Counted from the first letter of the stretch, positions 33,525-43,404 are shown. The stretch is DNA of 64,000 nt from Oceaniglobus indicus (GCF_002751875.1 NZ_NMZM01000002.1:124001-188000); one strand, 5' to 3'. Program-made: numbers and translations. The notes: generated by a model from the letters alone, not told the origin.

Positions 33525-34958
33525 TCACGCGGCGCGCCGGCTTTCGGTCGCCGCCAGCGGAAACACCTTGGCCGGGTTCAACAACCACTTGGGATCGAAG
33601 ACATCCTTCACCCGCAACTGCGCTTCCAGATCCACATCGTCGTATTGATCGCCCATCAGGTCGCGTTTTTCAATGCCGACCCCGTGTTCGCCGGTCAAAC
33701 AACCACCGACCTCGACGCACAGGCGCAGGATGTCCGCGCCGAACGCCTCGCATTTTTCCAGATCGCCGTCCTTGTTGGCATCGAACAGGATCAGCGGGTG
33801 CATGTTGCCATCGCCGGCGTGAAACACGTTGCCCACGTCCAGGCCGTATTCCTTCGACATCTCGCCGATCCGCTTCAGCACATGGGGCAGCGACGACACC
33901 GGGATCGTGCCGTCCAGGCACATGTAATCGTTGATCTGCCCCATGGCACCGAACGCCGACTTGCGCCCCAGCCAGATCCGCGCCGATTCCTCGGCCGACT
34001 TGCTTTCCCGCAGTTCCACCGGATCATGGCTCCGCGCGATTTCGGTGATCACCGACAGCTGTTCGTCGATCTCGGCGTCGGATCCCTCGACCTCGACGAT
34101 CAGCAGCGCCTCGCAATCGGGATAGCCCGCGTGGGCAAAAGCCTCGGTCGCGCGGATACAGGGGCGGTCCATGAACTCGATCGCCACCGGCAGGACACCG
34201 GCCTTGATGATGTCCGACACGCATTCGCCCGCCACTTCGTTCGAATCGAACCCGATCAGAACCGGCCGCGCCCCTTCCGGCTTGCGCAGGATCCGCAACG
34301 TGGCCTCGGTCACGACACCCAACTGCCCCTCGGATCCACAGATCAGCCCCAGAAGGTCCAGCCCGCCGGAATCCAGGTACGCACCGCCGATCTCGACGAT
34401 TTCGCCCTCCATCGTGACCATGGTGACACCCATGAGATTGTTGGTCGTCACGCCGTATTTCAGGCAATGCGCACCGCCACTGTTCATCGCGATGTTGCCC
34501 GCGATGGCACAGGCCAGTTGCGATGACGGATCGGGGGCATAGAAGAAATCCTCCTCCTCGACCGCGCCGGTCACCGACAGGTTGGTCCGCCCCGTCTGCA
34601 CCCGGATGAACCGGTTGGCGTAATCGGTTTCCAGAACATCGTTCATCCGCGCCACGCCCAGGATCACGCTGTCGGCGGTGGGCAATGCCCCCCCGGCCAG
34701 CGACGTGCCCGATCCGCGCGGCACCACCGGCACCCCTTCCTCGAAACAGATCTTCAACACGGCGGCCACTTCGGCGGTGGACGACGGCAGAACCGCGCAC
34801 AGCGGCGGGCACCGATAGGCGGTCAGCGCATCACACTCATAGGCGCGCACCTCGTGCTCTTCGTGAATCACCGCGTCGGGCGCCAGTACGGCCTGCAAAC
34901 GCGCGACGATATCCGCCTTGCGGTCGATGACGAAGGCGTTGGGAATCGGCATTTCCAT
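33525..34958 (-). CDS. glcD: Glycolate oxidase catalytic subunit GlcD
   Basis: A 477-residue FAD-linked oxidase. FAD-binding segment VPRGSGTSLAGGALP and MNSGGAHCLKYGVTTNN lie in the N-terminal half; the C-terminal domain ends with the metal/substrate motif FHAGDGNMHPL and GCLTGEHGVGIEKR, both diagnostic of GlcD/D-lactate-dehydrogenase-like enzymes. Genetic linkage to glcE and glcF makes glycolate the likely substrate. ATG at 34958 is preceded by AAAGGAA. Confidence 0.95.
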   Translation of the reverse strand: MEMPIPNAFVIDRKADIVARLQAVLAPDAVIHEEHEVRAYECDALTAYRCPPLCAVLPSSTAEVAAVLKICFEEGVPVVPRGSGTSLAGGALPTADSVILGVARMNDVLETDYANRFIRVQTGRTNLSVTGAVEEEDFFYAPDPSSQLACAIAGNIAMNSGGAHCLKYGVTTNNLMGVTMVTMEGEIVEIGGAYLDSGGLDLLGLICGSEGQLGVVTEATLRILRKPEGARPVLIGFDSNEVAGECVSDIIKAGVLPVAIEFMDRPCIRATEAFAHAGYPDCEALLIVEVEGSDAEIDEQLSVITEIARSHDPVELRESKSAEESARIWLGRKSAFGAMGQINDYMCLDGTIPVSSLPHVLKRIGEMSKEYGLDVGNVFHAGDGNMHPLILFDANKDGDLEKCEAFGADILRLCVEVGGCLTGEHGVGIEKRDLMGDQYDDVDLEAQLRVKDVFDPKWLLNPAKVFPLAATESRRAA

Positions 34959-34988
34959 GACATGTTCCTTTCAACCGTCCAGTGTGAA

Positions 34989-35016
34989 AACATAACCGAT
35001 ACCTACCCACAAACAA
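34989..35016 (-). promoter_or_regulatory. Probable promoter of glcDEF
   Basis: On the minus strand: TTGTTT, 16-bp spacer, TATGTT. Predicted start near 34982 leaves a leader of about 24 nt that includes the AAAGGAA ribosome-binding site of glcD. No regulator gene is adjacent. Confidence 0.5.
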
Positions 35017-35080
35017 GGCGCAAATCCGGCCATGCCACTGCCGCACTACCCGTTGCCGGGAAATTGAGCTAGGCAACCCC

Positions 35081-35788
35081 ATGACCTTCATTGACCGCCT
35101 GAGCCTGCTGACCCTGATGGACGGTGCCGCCGTCGCGCTTCTGCTTGCGGGGTGGAGCCTGATCGGCTGGTGGATCGAACGCCCGAACGCCGCCCGCCCC
35201 TCGGTCACGGTGCTGATGATGCAATATCGCCGCGACTGGATGGTGCAGATGGTCACCCGCCAGCCGCGCATCTTCGACGCCACGATCCTCGGTTCGCTGC
35301 GTCAGGCGACGTCTTTCTTCGCCTCGACCAGCGTCATCGCCATCGGCGGCGTCATGGCCCTGATCGGCAACGCCGAACACCTGGCCGGCGTCGCCGCAGA
35401 CCTGACGGCACGCAGCACCCCGACGATCATCTGGGAGATGAAGCTGGCCCTTGTCGCGCTTCTGCTCACCGATGCCTTCCTGAAATTCGTCTGGTCCAAC
35501 AGGTTGTTCGGCTATTGCGCCGTGGTCATGGCGTCGGTCCCCAATGATCGGGACGACCCCCAGACCATGCCACGCGCCGCGCGATCGGCCGAACTGAACA
35601 TCCGCGCGGCGTGGAACTTCAATCGCGGCCTCAGGTCGATGTATTTCGCCCTGACCGCGGTGGCTTGGCTGCTTGGCGCGATCACGCTGATCATCGCGGT
35701 GATCGCCACGCTGGTCCTGCTGTGGACACGGGAATTCCGCTCGCAATCGCGTGACATCCTGCTTGGACGTTCGCCCGCCGATCCATGA
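35081..35788 (+). CDS. DUF599 family membrane protein
   Basis: A 235-residue inner-membrane protein with four hydrophobic segments (about 12-30, 75-95, 120-142, 185-215). RPSVTVLMMQYRRDWMVQM and AAWNFNRGLRSMYFALTAVAWLLG (ends AAWNFNRG and AWLLG) mark the DUF599 family, of unknown function. No Shine-Dalgarno precedes the ATG; a GCTAGG element 14 bp upstream may be a -10 box of a leaderless transcript. It is divergent from glcD. Confidence 0.88.
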   Translation: MTFIDRLSLLTLMDGAAVALLLAGWSLIGWWIERPNAARPSVTVLMMQYRRDWMVQMVTRQPRIFDATILGSLRQATSFFASTSVIAIGGVMALIGNAEHLAGVAADLTARSTPTIIWEMKLALVALLLTDAFLKFVWSNRLFGYCAVVMASVPNDRDDPQTMPRAARSAELNIRAAWNFNRGLRSMYFALTAVAWLLGAITLIIAVIATLVLLWTREFRSQSRDILLGRSPADP

Positions 35789-35928
35789 CGACGGGCGCTT
35801 TTCGCCGGGGCGCTCACCACTGATCGCAGGGGTGTCGTCGCACAGTCCGCGGATCCACCGCGCTTCTCGCTGACACACATACGCGAATTCCGCGTCACCC
35901 GCCGCGACCGACGGCGACGGCCCCGCGC

Positions 35929-37995
35929 TCAGCGTCGTCCTTCGCGCACCCATGCGCCGACCGTCAGCAGGGCCGCCAGCAGCAGGAACAGCCAGCCCGA
36001 GACAAGCGGCGTCACCATCACATCCGCTGTCAGATAGGCCTTGCGCGGCGTCAGCCCGATCCAGCCGCGTCCGGCGGCGGGCCGGCCTTCGCGGACCTGT
36101 CGGATGTCGGGAATTCCGTCCTCGATCGCCAGGATGCCCCCCCGGGTCGTATCGACGACAGGTTTCAGCATCTCGCCACTGGCCACCGTCTGCTCGAACT
36201 CACGGGGTGCCGACGGCCCCACGGCGATCACGGTTTCCTGCTCTGCCTCGCGCAACCGGTAAAGCCCGATGTCGGGCGCTCGCCATTCCGCCGCGAACCG
36301 GCCCGGCGCCGTCGGCTCCAGCGGCACCCTGGTCACGTTGCCATCTGGCCCGGCAATCTCGACATCGCCCACCGTGTCGCCAAGGGTGCGGCGCAGGATC
36401 GTCACCCGCTGCCCCTCGGCGCTGGCGACCAACGCCTCTTCGTCCAGTTCCGGCTCCTTCATCATCCAGTGGGCCAGCCGGCGCAGCAACTCCAACTGCG
36501 GCCCGCCCCCTTCATAGCCGCGCGACCACAGCCATGCCTGATCGGATCCCAGAAGGGCCACGCGCCCCTCGCCCACCCGGTCGAGGATCAGCAGGGGGCC
36601 GTCATCGATCCCCTGCATCACCGCCTGCCCCGACGTCGCGGTCAACTCGATCTGCCGCATCCAGCGCCCCCAGCCGGGCTGGCCATCGCTGCCGCCCGGC
36701 GACAGGGCATCCAACCCCTCGGTCACCGGGTGCTTGCGCCCAAGCTCGGTCAGACGGGGCAGAAACCCCTGTTCGAACACCCGCGCCGTGGGCGCACCGG
36801 GCAACACATCGCCCAGGGGCGAGCGATAGATCGACGCGGCACTGGCATAATCGGGCCCCGCAGCAACCAGGACGGCACCGCCCCGTTCGACATACTGGCG
36901 GATATTGTCGAAATACAGCGCCGGCAGGATGCCGCGCCGCTTGTATCGGTCGAACACGATCAGATCGAACTCGTCGATCTTTTCCAGAAAAAGCTCGCGC
37001 GTCGGAAAAGCGATCAGCGACAATTCGTTGACCGGCACGCCGTCCTGTTTTTCCGGCGGGCGCAGGATGGTGAAATGGACAAGATCCACCGAACTGTCCG
37101 ACTTCAGCAGGTTGCGCCATGTCCGTTCGCCCGCGTGCGGCTCGCCACTGACCAGCAGCACGCGCAGCCGGTCGCGCACGCCGTTGATCTGCACCACGGC
37201 CGCGTTGTTGCGATCGGTCAGCTCATCGCCGGTTTCGGGGGTGCTGAACTGGATCACGTTCATCCCGCCATGGCTCAGCGTCACGGGCAATTCCAGATCC
37301 CGACCGACGGGAACCTCGAACAGCTGCGGTGCGGCCCCGTCGACGGCGATGCTCAGCTCGGCGCGCTCTTTGACCGCGGTCGGGACCGCGCCCTGATCCT
37401 CGATTCGCAGGGTCAGGGTGACGGGCTCGTCGATGATGGCGAAGGCCGGCGCGTTGGTCACGACCAGCCGGCGATCCCAATCGGCCTCACGCCCGCTCAA
37501 CAATACATGCAGCGGCGCGGGCAGATCGGGCGCCTGCGCCACATCATGCAGCCGTCCATCGGTCAACAGGATCGCTCCGGCCAGCCGCGCGCGTGGCTCC
37601 TCGGCCATGGCCCCCGCCAGCGCCGCCATAAGCAAGGTGCCACGATCCCCCTCGCCGTCGCCCAGCCGAACCACCCGCAACTCGGTGTTCTCCAGATCGG
37701 CGATTTCGGCTTCCAGCGCGGCTTCGGCCTCGGCCACCTGCGCCGCGCGGTCCGAAATCCGCTGGCTGGCGCTTTCGTCCACGACCAGGATCACGATATC
37801 GCTCAACGGCGCGCGGTCTTCCTGCTGGAACGACGGGTTCGCCAACGCAACCAGAAGCACGATCGCCGCAAGCCCCCGCAACCACCACCCCGCCAGCCCG
37901 CGCCACAAACACAGGCCGACGGCCAACGTCGCGACCACCGCGGCCGCCGACAGGAAGGCCACCGGGACCAACGGATCGAATATCACGCTGTCCAT
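35929..37995 (-). CDS. Large membrane protein with VWA-like and glutamine-amidotransferase-like domains
   Basis: A 688-residue protein, last gene of the moxR operon. Three hydrophobic segments fall in the first 55 residues and one at the C-terminus (about 663-683). Between them is a VWA-like stretch starting DIVILVVDESAS, which carries the D-x-S-x-S metal motif, and later a class I glutamine-amidotransferase-like region (FDLIVFDRYKRRG, VLVAAGPDYA, HPVTEGLDAL). Homologues accompany MoxR/DUF58 genes in alphaproteobacteria. Function unknown; envelope assembly or protein-complex maturation is inferred from the MoxR link. Confidence 0.8.
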   Translation of the reverse strand: MDSVIFDPLVPVAFLSAAAVVATLAVGLCLWRGLAGWWLRGLAAIVLLVALANPSFQQEDRAPLSDIVILVVDESASQRISDRAAQVAEAEAALEAEIADLENTELRVVRLGDGEGDRGTLLMAALAGAMAEEPRARLAGAILLTDGRLHDVAQAPDLPAPLHVLLSGREADWDRRLVVTNAPAFAIIDEPVTLTLRIEDQGAVPTAVKERAELSIAVDGAAPQLFEVPVGRDLELPVTLSHGGMNVIQFSTPETGDELTDRNNAAVVQINGVRDRLRVLLVSGEPHAGERTWRNLLKSDSSVDLVHFTILRPPEKQDGVPVNELSLIAFPTRELFLEKIDEFDLIVFDRYKRRGILPALYFDNIRQYVERGGAVLVAAGPDYASAASIYRSPLGDVLPGAPTARVFEQGFLPRLTELGRKHPVTEGLDALSPGGSDGQPGWGRWMRQIELTATSGQAVMQGIDDGPLLILDRVGEGRVALLGSDQAWLWSRGYEGGGPQLELLRRLAHWMMKEPELDEEALVASAEGQRVTILRRTLGDTVGDVEIAGPDGNVTRVPLEPTAPGRFAAEWRAPDIGLYRLREAEQETVIAVGPSAPREFEQTVASGEMLKPVVDTTRGGILAIEDGIPDIRQVREGRPAAGRGWIGLTPRKAYLTADVMVTPLVSGWLFLLLAALLTVGAWVREGRR

Positions 37996-38001
37996 GGGCA
38001 G

Positions 38002-38040
38002 AGTCCTGATTTCTTACCGATAAAAATACTCATTCCACCC
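38002..38040 (+). repeat. Diverged copy of the intergenic repeat (copy 5)
   Basis: TCCTGATTTCTTACCGATAA then AAATACTCATTCC. It resembles copy 4 (TCCTGA..TTCTT..CGA..AAATACTCA) and shares TTCTTAC and AAATACTC with copies 1-3. No palindrome. It lies in the 49-bp gap between two minus-strand genes of the moxR operon. Confidence 0.55.
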
Positions 38041-38044
38041 ATCG

Positions 38045-40810
38045 TCACTGACCCAACCGATCCAGAAGGGCGGGAACGTGGACCTGGTCGGATTTATAGT
38101 TCCCGGTCAGCACGTGCATGATCAGGTTGACACCAAAGCGCAGGGCGATCTCGCGCTGGCGCTCGCCCGCGTAACCGCGCCCCACCGGGAACATCCGGTT
38201 GCCGCGGTCATCGATGGCCCAGGCGGCGGCCCAGTCGTTGCCGCCGATCACCACCGGGGTCACGTTGTCGTTCAGGTTGCGAAACGGCATCCCCTCGATC
38301 TGCTCGGCATCGGGCGGCGCCGCCTCGACCCAGATGTCCCGGCTGGCAAAACGTCCGGGAAAGTCCTGCAGCAGATAGAAGGTCCGCGTCAGGACGTGAT
38401 CCGACGGCAGCGGTTCCAGCGGCGGAATATCCAGCGGTCTGGCCAGTTGCTGCAGCTTGCGCCCGTTCGGCGATCCGCCACCGAAGCCCGCGACATCGGC
38501 GTCGCGGGTGTCGAACAGGATCAGGCCCCCGGTCCGCAGATAGGTGTTCAGCCGGGCATAGGCCGCCGGGCTCGGTTGCGGCTGATCCGGGGTCACCGGC
38601 CAGTAAAGGAAGGGGAAGAACGATAATTCGTCGGTTTCCAGGTTCACGGCAATCGGATCGGACGGTTCGATCGAGGTGCGCGAGAACAGCGTGTCCGACA
38701 CCCCCCGCAACCCGGCATGGGCGATCTCGTCCACCCGGGCGTCGCCGGTGACCACATGGGCCAAGACGACTTCGGCCGTGGCGTTCAGCGCAAAGGCATC
38801 GGCCTCCTGCGCGCGTGTGTCCAACGGCGCCGACACCAGGATCAGTGCGGCCATGGCCGCAACCGCACCGCGCGGCCCGCGAAGACGCCCGGCCAGCCAC
38901 AGTGATGCGATGACATCCAGCGCCAACAATCCCAGCGCCAGCATCAGCAACCATCCCTTCAGGGCCGTTTCCCCCGCCAACGTCAGGCCTTCCACCGGGA
39001 TCCGGGCGGGCCAGACGGTCGGCGCAAGCACGCTTTCGGCGCCCGTGACGTTCAGGGCGATCCGCCGGTCTTCGCCGGCATAGAGCCCCGGCGGGCTTGC
39101 GGCCGAAGGCACCGCCCGGGCCAGATCCTCGCCCGCGATCCCCGGCAGGTTGCCGGCGTCGCCGATCTGTCCGAACGCATCCAGCAGGCGGTCGGGCGTC
39201 CATGTCGTGCCGGCCAGATCCTCGGCCGCCACCTGTGCCGGGCGCGTGGACACGGCCAGCCGTTCCAGCATCTGTACGAACAGCCCCGACAGCGGCAGCG
39301 TCGACCATTCGGCATTCGCCGTGACGTGGAACAGCACGACCTGCCCCTGTCCCAACCGCTTGCGGGTGACCAGCGGCGTGCCGTCTTCCAACGCGGCGAT
39401 CACCCTGTCGGCCAGCGTCGGATCGGGCTGCGCCATGACCTGTGCGTTCACCTTCACGTCATCCGGAATTTCCAGCCCGGCGAAGGGCGAGCCTTCGGCA
39501 AACGCGCGCAACCCCTTCGGCTCGCCCCAGCTCATGGCGCCGCCGACGCTGCGCCCGCCGGTGCGCAGCCGCACCGGCATCAACGGGTCTTCGGTGTCGC
39601 GCGACACGTCGCTTGCGGCCAGGCGCGGCCCGGCAAAACGCAGCAGCAGGCCGCCACCGTCGACCCAGGCGGCAATCTCTTCGGCCTCGGCCGATGTCAC
39701 CATGGCGACATCCGCCATGACGATGACATCGGGATTGGCCTGCAGGATATCCGCGAGCGTCCCGTCGATCAGATCCGCCGTGGGGGCCAGGGCCTGTTCC
39801 AGGTAATGGGTCGGCGACAGCAGTTGCAGCGCCGCGCCATCGTCGCGCCCGGAAATCAACGCCACTTCGCGCCGCTTCAGGGCGTCATCGGTCAGTGTCA
39901 CCGCCCCCGCCGACCGCCAGCCGTCGATCTGGAACCGCGTGATCCGGTTGCGCAGCTCGGGCGGCAGCGACAGGGATATTTCGGCCTCGGGGGCGCCTTC
40001 GGCAAAGGTCAGCGTGGCACGGGCCAGTTCACGTTCGATCCCCGCCGGATCCAGACCGTGCCCGGCCACGTCGATGTCCTGCGTCCCGTCCGCGCGCGCA
40101 CGCACCGCCGACAGCGCGATCGCGCCGTCGCGAAACTGCGCCGGGCGCAAACCCAGCACCGGCCGCGGGCTTTCGAAGACCGTCACCGGACCACGACGCT
40201 CGAACGCCGCAAGAAGCGGTGCGCGCCAAGGTGCAGCCACGCCATCGGACAGCCACAGTGTTTCGAAACTGCCGTCCAACGCGCCGGCCCATGCACCGAT
40301 GTCGTCCCGGTCGGGCGCCCAAGGTCGCGGCGTCAGCCCCGACAGCCGCGCGATCCAGGCATCGGCGGCGCGAAACGGCAAACCGTCATCCGCCGGCAGG
40401 TCGGTCAGCGTCACCACGGCGGCGGTCCGCCCGTCCCGCGCCGCTTCGCGCAGGGCATCATCGATCCGGTCCAGCCGCCGCGGCCAGTCGCGGGCATCCG
40501 CCCACGTCCCGTCCGCCACGATCAGGATCGGACCGCTGCCCGGCACTCGGTCGTCGGGATTCAGGATCGGGCCGGCAAAGCCCACGATCACCGCGGCCAC
40601 GGCCAGTGTCCGCAGAAGCAGCAACCACCACGGCGTGCGATCGCTTTGCTGTTCTTCGTCTCCCAGGCCCAACAGCAAGGCAACACCGGGAAACCGCCGG
40701 CGCACGGGCGCGGGCGGCACCGCGCGCAACAACAGCCACAGGATCGGCAGCGCCGCCAGAGCCAGCAACAACCAAGGCGCGCTGAAGCCGATGTTCGCCA
40801 GGACAGCCAT
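38045..40810 (-). CDS. BatA-N-terminal / DUF4159 domain membrane protein
   Basis: A 921-residue protein. The N-terminus is the aerotolerance (BatA) N-terminal membrane domain: helices at about 12-29 and 57-80 with VRRRFPGVALLLGLGDEE between them. The middle is a VWA-like/amidotransferase-like part (MADVAMVTSAEAEEIAAWVDGGG). Two further helices lie near 640-690. The last about 215 residues are DUF4159 (LSFFPFLYWPVT, YLRTGGLILFDTRD, GVNLIMHVLTGNYKSDQVH). ATG at 40810 overlaps the stop of the DUF58 gene by one base (TGATG). Exact function unknown. Confidence 0.85.
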   Translation of the reverse strand: MAVLANIGFSAPWLLLALAALPILWLLLRAVPPAPVRRRFPGVALLLGLGDEEQQSDRTPWWLLLLRTLAVAAVIVGFAGPILNPDDRVPGSGPILIVADGTWADARDWPRRLDRIDDALREAARDGRTAAVVTLTDLPADDGLPFRAADAWIARLSGLTPRPWAPDRDDIGAWAGALDGSFETLWLSDGVAAPWRAPLLAAFERRGPVTVFESPRPVLGLRPAQFRDGAIALSAVRARADGTQDIDVAGHGLDPAGIERELARATLTFAEGAPEAEISLSLPPELRNRITRFQIDGWRSAGAVTLTDDALKRREVALISGRDDGAALQLLSPTHYLEQALAPTADLIDGTLADILQANPDVIVMADVAMVTSAEAEEIAAWVDGGGLLLRFAGPRLAASDVSRDTEDPLMPVRLRTGGRSVGGAMSWGEPKGLRAFAEGSPFAGLEIPDDVKVNAQVMAQPDPTLADRVIAALEDGTPLVTRKRLGQGQVVLFHVTANAEWSTLPLSGLFVQMLERLAVSTRPAQVAAEDLAGTTWTPDRLLDAFGQIGDAGNLPGIAGEDLARAVPSAASPPGLYAGEDRRIALNVTGAESVLAPTVWPARIPVEGLTLAGETALKGWLLMLALGLLALDVIASLWLAGRLRGPRGAVAAMAALILVSAPLDTRAQEADAFALNATAEVVLAHVVTGDARVDEIAHAGLRGVSDTLFSRTSIEPSDPIAVNLETDELSFFPFLYWPVTPDQPQPSPAAYARLNTYLRTGGLILFDTRDADVAGFGGGSPNGRKLQQLARPLDIPPLEPLPSDHVLTRTFYLLQDFPGRFASRDIWVEAAPPDAEQIEGMPFRNLNDNVTPVVIGGNDWAAAWAIDDRGNRMFPVGRGYAGERQREIALRFGVNLIMHVLTGNYKSDQVHVPALLDRLGQ

Positions 40811-41685
40811 CACCGCGTCCGCTCCATCGCGCCATACAGCCACAACAGGGCCGCCGTGGCGCTGTCTGCGGTGTGGTGACAGTGATATTGCCACCCTGTC
40901 GCGCGGCACAGGTCGGCCAGCATCGCCTTGCGCGCCGCCAACCGATCAAGATAGCGATCACGCAGATTGCCCGCCTTCAGCGTCTCATGGCGCAGGGCAC
41001 CGCCGATGGATTCGAACACGGTGCGCCCGTCGAAGGGAAACGCCTCTTCCTGCGGGTCCAGAACCTGCAGCACGGCGCCCTTGACGCCCCGATCCGCGGC
41101 CTTGGTCAACGCACCGGCGACCGGATCGGGATCGCCCAGGAAATCCGACACGAACAACGCGCGTGACCGTGCCATCATCCCCCGCGTTTCCGGCGCGCCG
41201 TATTCGGCAGCCTCGACCGAGCCCGACAGCGCCGACGCCAGCCGCAGCAATTGCACCTGGCCGGTCCGCGGCGGCAGCCCGTCGCCCGACAACCCCACAC
41301 GCTCGCCACCCCGCACCAGCAAGATCGCCAGCGCCATGGCGATCAGCCGCGCGCGCGCGCCCTTGGTCGGCACGCCCGGATCCGACGCGAACTCCATCGA
41401 CCGGCCATCGTCGACCCACAGCAGGATCGACTGTGCCGCCTGCCATTCCTTCTGCTGGACGAAATGCGCATCGGACCGCCCCGAACGGCGCCAATCGATG
41501 CTGCGTCCGTCGTCGCCCGGCATGGCCGGGCGGTATTGCCAGAACTCGTCCCCGACGCCTGCCCGCCGCCGACCGTGGGCGCCCAGCAGCACGCTCTGCG
41601 CCAGGTGTTCGGCGTCGGCCATCAACGGCGGCAGGGGCGCCGCCAGCCCTTCGGCACCCGCGCGCAAAAGGGCGGAGTCGCTCAC
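40810..41685 (-). CDS. DUF58 domain protein
   Basis: A 291-residue cytoplasmic protein of the DUF58 family (a degenerate VWA fold). The diagnostic segment is DEFWQYRPAMPGDDGRSIDWRRSGRSDAHFVQQKE (bounded by EFWQYRP and VQQKE), followed by LLWVDDGRSM. DUF58 proteins are partners of MoxR ATPases. It overlaps moxR by four bases and the next gene by one, so expression is coupled. Confidence 0.92.
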   Translation of the reverse strand: MSDSALLRAGAEGLAAPLPPLMADAEHLAQSVLLGAHGRRRAGVGDEFWQYRPAMPGDDGRSIDWRRSGRSDAHFVQQKEWQAAQSILLWVDDGRSMEFASDPGVPTKGARARLIAMALAILLVRGGERVGLSGDGLPPRTGQVQLLRLASALSGSVEAAEYGAPETRGMMARSRALFVSDFLGDPDPVAGALTKAADRGVKGAVLQVLDPQEEAFPFDGRTVFESIGGALRHETLKAGNLRDRYLDRLAARKAMLADLCRATGWQYHCHHTADSATAALLWLYGAMERTR

Positions 41686-42689
41686 GCCGCGGCCTCGATC
41701 CGGGTGACATTGGCGACGACGGTTTCGATCAGCTGCGACAGGCTCTCGCCGCGCGCCCGCGCCGCGAATGACAGAGCCATCCGGTGCGACAACACCGGCG
41801 CCGCCATGGCCGCCACGTCATCGGGCGACGGGGCAAGTCGCCCGTCCAGCAGTGCACGCGCGCGCACCGTCAGCATCAGCGCCTGCGCCGCCCGCGGCCC
41901 CGGCCCCCAGCTGACCGAGGCGCGCACGATATCCGAGGCCGAGGGATCGTCGGGGCGACAGGCGCGCACCAGATCCAGGATCAGCTCGACCACCCGATCG
42001 CCCACCGGCATCCGCCGCAACAGGGCCTGCGCCGCCAGCAGACCGGGGGCATCGAACACGGCGCGCGCTTCGCCTTCCGCGGTGCCGGTGGTGGCGATCA
42101 GGATATCGCGTTCGGTCGCGCGATCGGGATAGGGCACGTCGATCTGCACCAGGAAGCGGTCAAGCTGTGCTTCGGGCAGGGGATACGTGCCTTCCTGCTC
42201 GATCGGGTTCTGCGTTGCCAGCACATGAAACGGCTGGCCCAGGGCACGGGATTGCCCGGCGACGGTCACGGTTTTTTCCTGCATCGCCTGCAGCAGGGCC
42301 GACTGCGTGCGCGGCGAGGCGCGGTTGATCTCATCCGCCAGCAGAAGCTGACAGAACACCGGCCCCTCGATGAACCGGAACGCCCGCGTGCCGTCTTGTG
42401 TCGTGTCCAGAACCTCGGATCCGATGATATCCGCCGGCATGAGGTCGGGCGTGAACTGAACCCGCCCCCCATCCAGCCCCATGACCGTGGAAAGCGTGTC
42501 GACCAGACGCGTCTTGCCCAGCCCGGGCAGACCGATCAACAGGCCGTGTCCACCGCACAGCAGCGCCGACAGAACCAGATCGACGACCCGTTCCTGGCCG
42601 ATGAAACGCCGCGAGATGCTGTCGCGTGCCAGCGCCAGGTGGTCCCCCAAGGTCTCGATCTCGGCGATCAGCGCGTCGGACTCGGCCAT
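41682..42689 (-). CDS. MoxR-family AAA+ ATPase
   Basis: A 335-residue AAA+ ATPase of the MoxR branch, thought to act as a chaperone that inserts cofactors or matures complexes together with VWA partners. Walker A GLPGLGKT at 53-60, Walker B LLLADEINRA, sensor segment ATQNPIEQEGTYPLPEAQLDRF (bounded by ATQNPIE and LDRF). ATG at 42689 has GGAGAGAAG upstream. It is the first gene of the four-gene operon and is divergent from the DUF1285 gene. Confidence 0.94.
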   Translation of the reverse strand: MAESDALIAEIETLGDHLALARDSISRRFIGQERVVDLVLSALLCGGHGLLIGLPGLGKTRLVDTLSTVMGLDGGRVQFTPDLMPADIIGSEVLDTTQDGTRAFRFIEGPVFCQLLLADEINRASPRTQSALLQAMQEKTVTVAGQSRALGQPFHVLATQNPIEQEGTYPLPEAQLDRFLVQIDVPYPDRATERDILIATTGTAEGEARAVFDAPGLLAAQALLRRMPVGDRVVELILDLVRACRPDDPSASDIVRASVSWGPGPRAAQALMLTVRARALLDGRLAPSPDDVAAMAAPVLSHRMALSFAARARGESLSQLIETVVANVTRIEAAA

Positions 42690-42771
42690 GACTTCTCTCC
42701 ATCCATGCTTATATCACCATTAGACAGACCTATCCCGACAGGGACAAATGGCAAAAGCACATAAGGGACAA

Positions 42772-43347
42772 ATGATCGTGAAACCTTCTGCCGAAAGCCT
42801 GGCAAAAAGCGCGGCCGCTGCGTCAAAAGGCGGATTGCCGCCGGTCCATCTGTGGAATCCGCCGTTCTGCGGCGATCTGGACATCCGCATTGCCCGCGAC
42901 GGGACGTGGTTTTACCTCGGCACCCCCATCGGACGCAAACCGCTGGTCAGGCTGTTCTCGACCATCCTGAAGAAAGAGGGCGAAGATTATTTCCTCGTCA
43001 CCCCGGTGGAAAAGGTCGGGATCATGGTGGACGACGCACCTTTCCTGGCATCGGATTTCACGGTGGAGGGGGAAGGACCGGATCGCACGATCGTCTTCAC
43101 GACCACGACCGACGACCGTGTGACCGCCGACGCCGATCATCCGATCCGCGTCAGGCGCGATCCCGACACCGACGAACCCGCCCCCTATGTCATGGTGCGT
43201 GGCGGGATGGAGGCGCTGATCGACCGGAAAAGCTTCTATCGCCTCGTGGAAATCGGCGAAACTGCGCCACAGGATGGGTCAGACTGGTTCGGCGTCAGAT
43301 CCGGCGGAGTCTTCTTCCCGATCATTCCCGCAGACGAATTGCCCTGA
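42772..43347 (+). CDS. DUF1285 domain protein
   Basis: A 191-residue soluble protein matching DUF1285: LPPVHLWNPPFCGDLDIRIARDGTWFYLGTPIGRKPLVRLFSTIL (bounded by LPPVHLWNPP and RLFSTIL), then LVTPVEKVGIMVDD. Function unknown. Two ATGs lie in frame, 42748 and 42772, each preceded by the same GGGACAA; I prefer 42772 because the shorter N-terminus fits the family. The longer form would have 199 residues. Confidence 0.88.
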   Translation: MIVKPSAESLAKSAAAASKGGLPPVHLWNPPFCGDLDIRIARDGTWFYLGTPIGRKPLVRLFSTILKKEGEDYFLVTPVEKVGIMVDDAPFLASDFTVEGEGPDRTIVFTTTTDDRVTADADHPIRVRRDPDTDEPAPYVMVRGGMEALIDRKSFYRLVEIGETAPQDGSDWFGVRSGGVFFPIIPADELP

Positions 43348-43404
43348 CTCGGGCCTCCTGCTGATCCAGGGGCTCAGTCAACGGTCTGCATCGGACGTCA
43401 ACGC

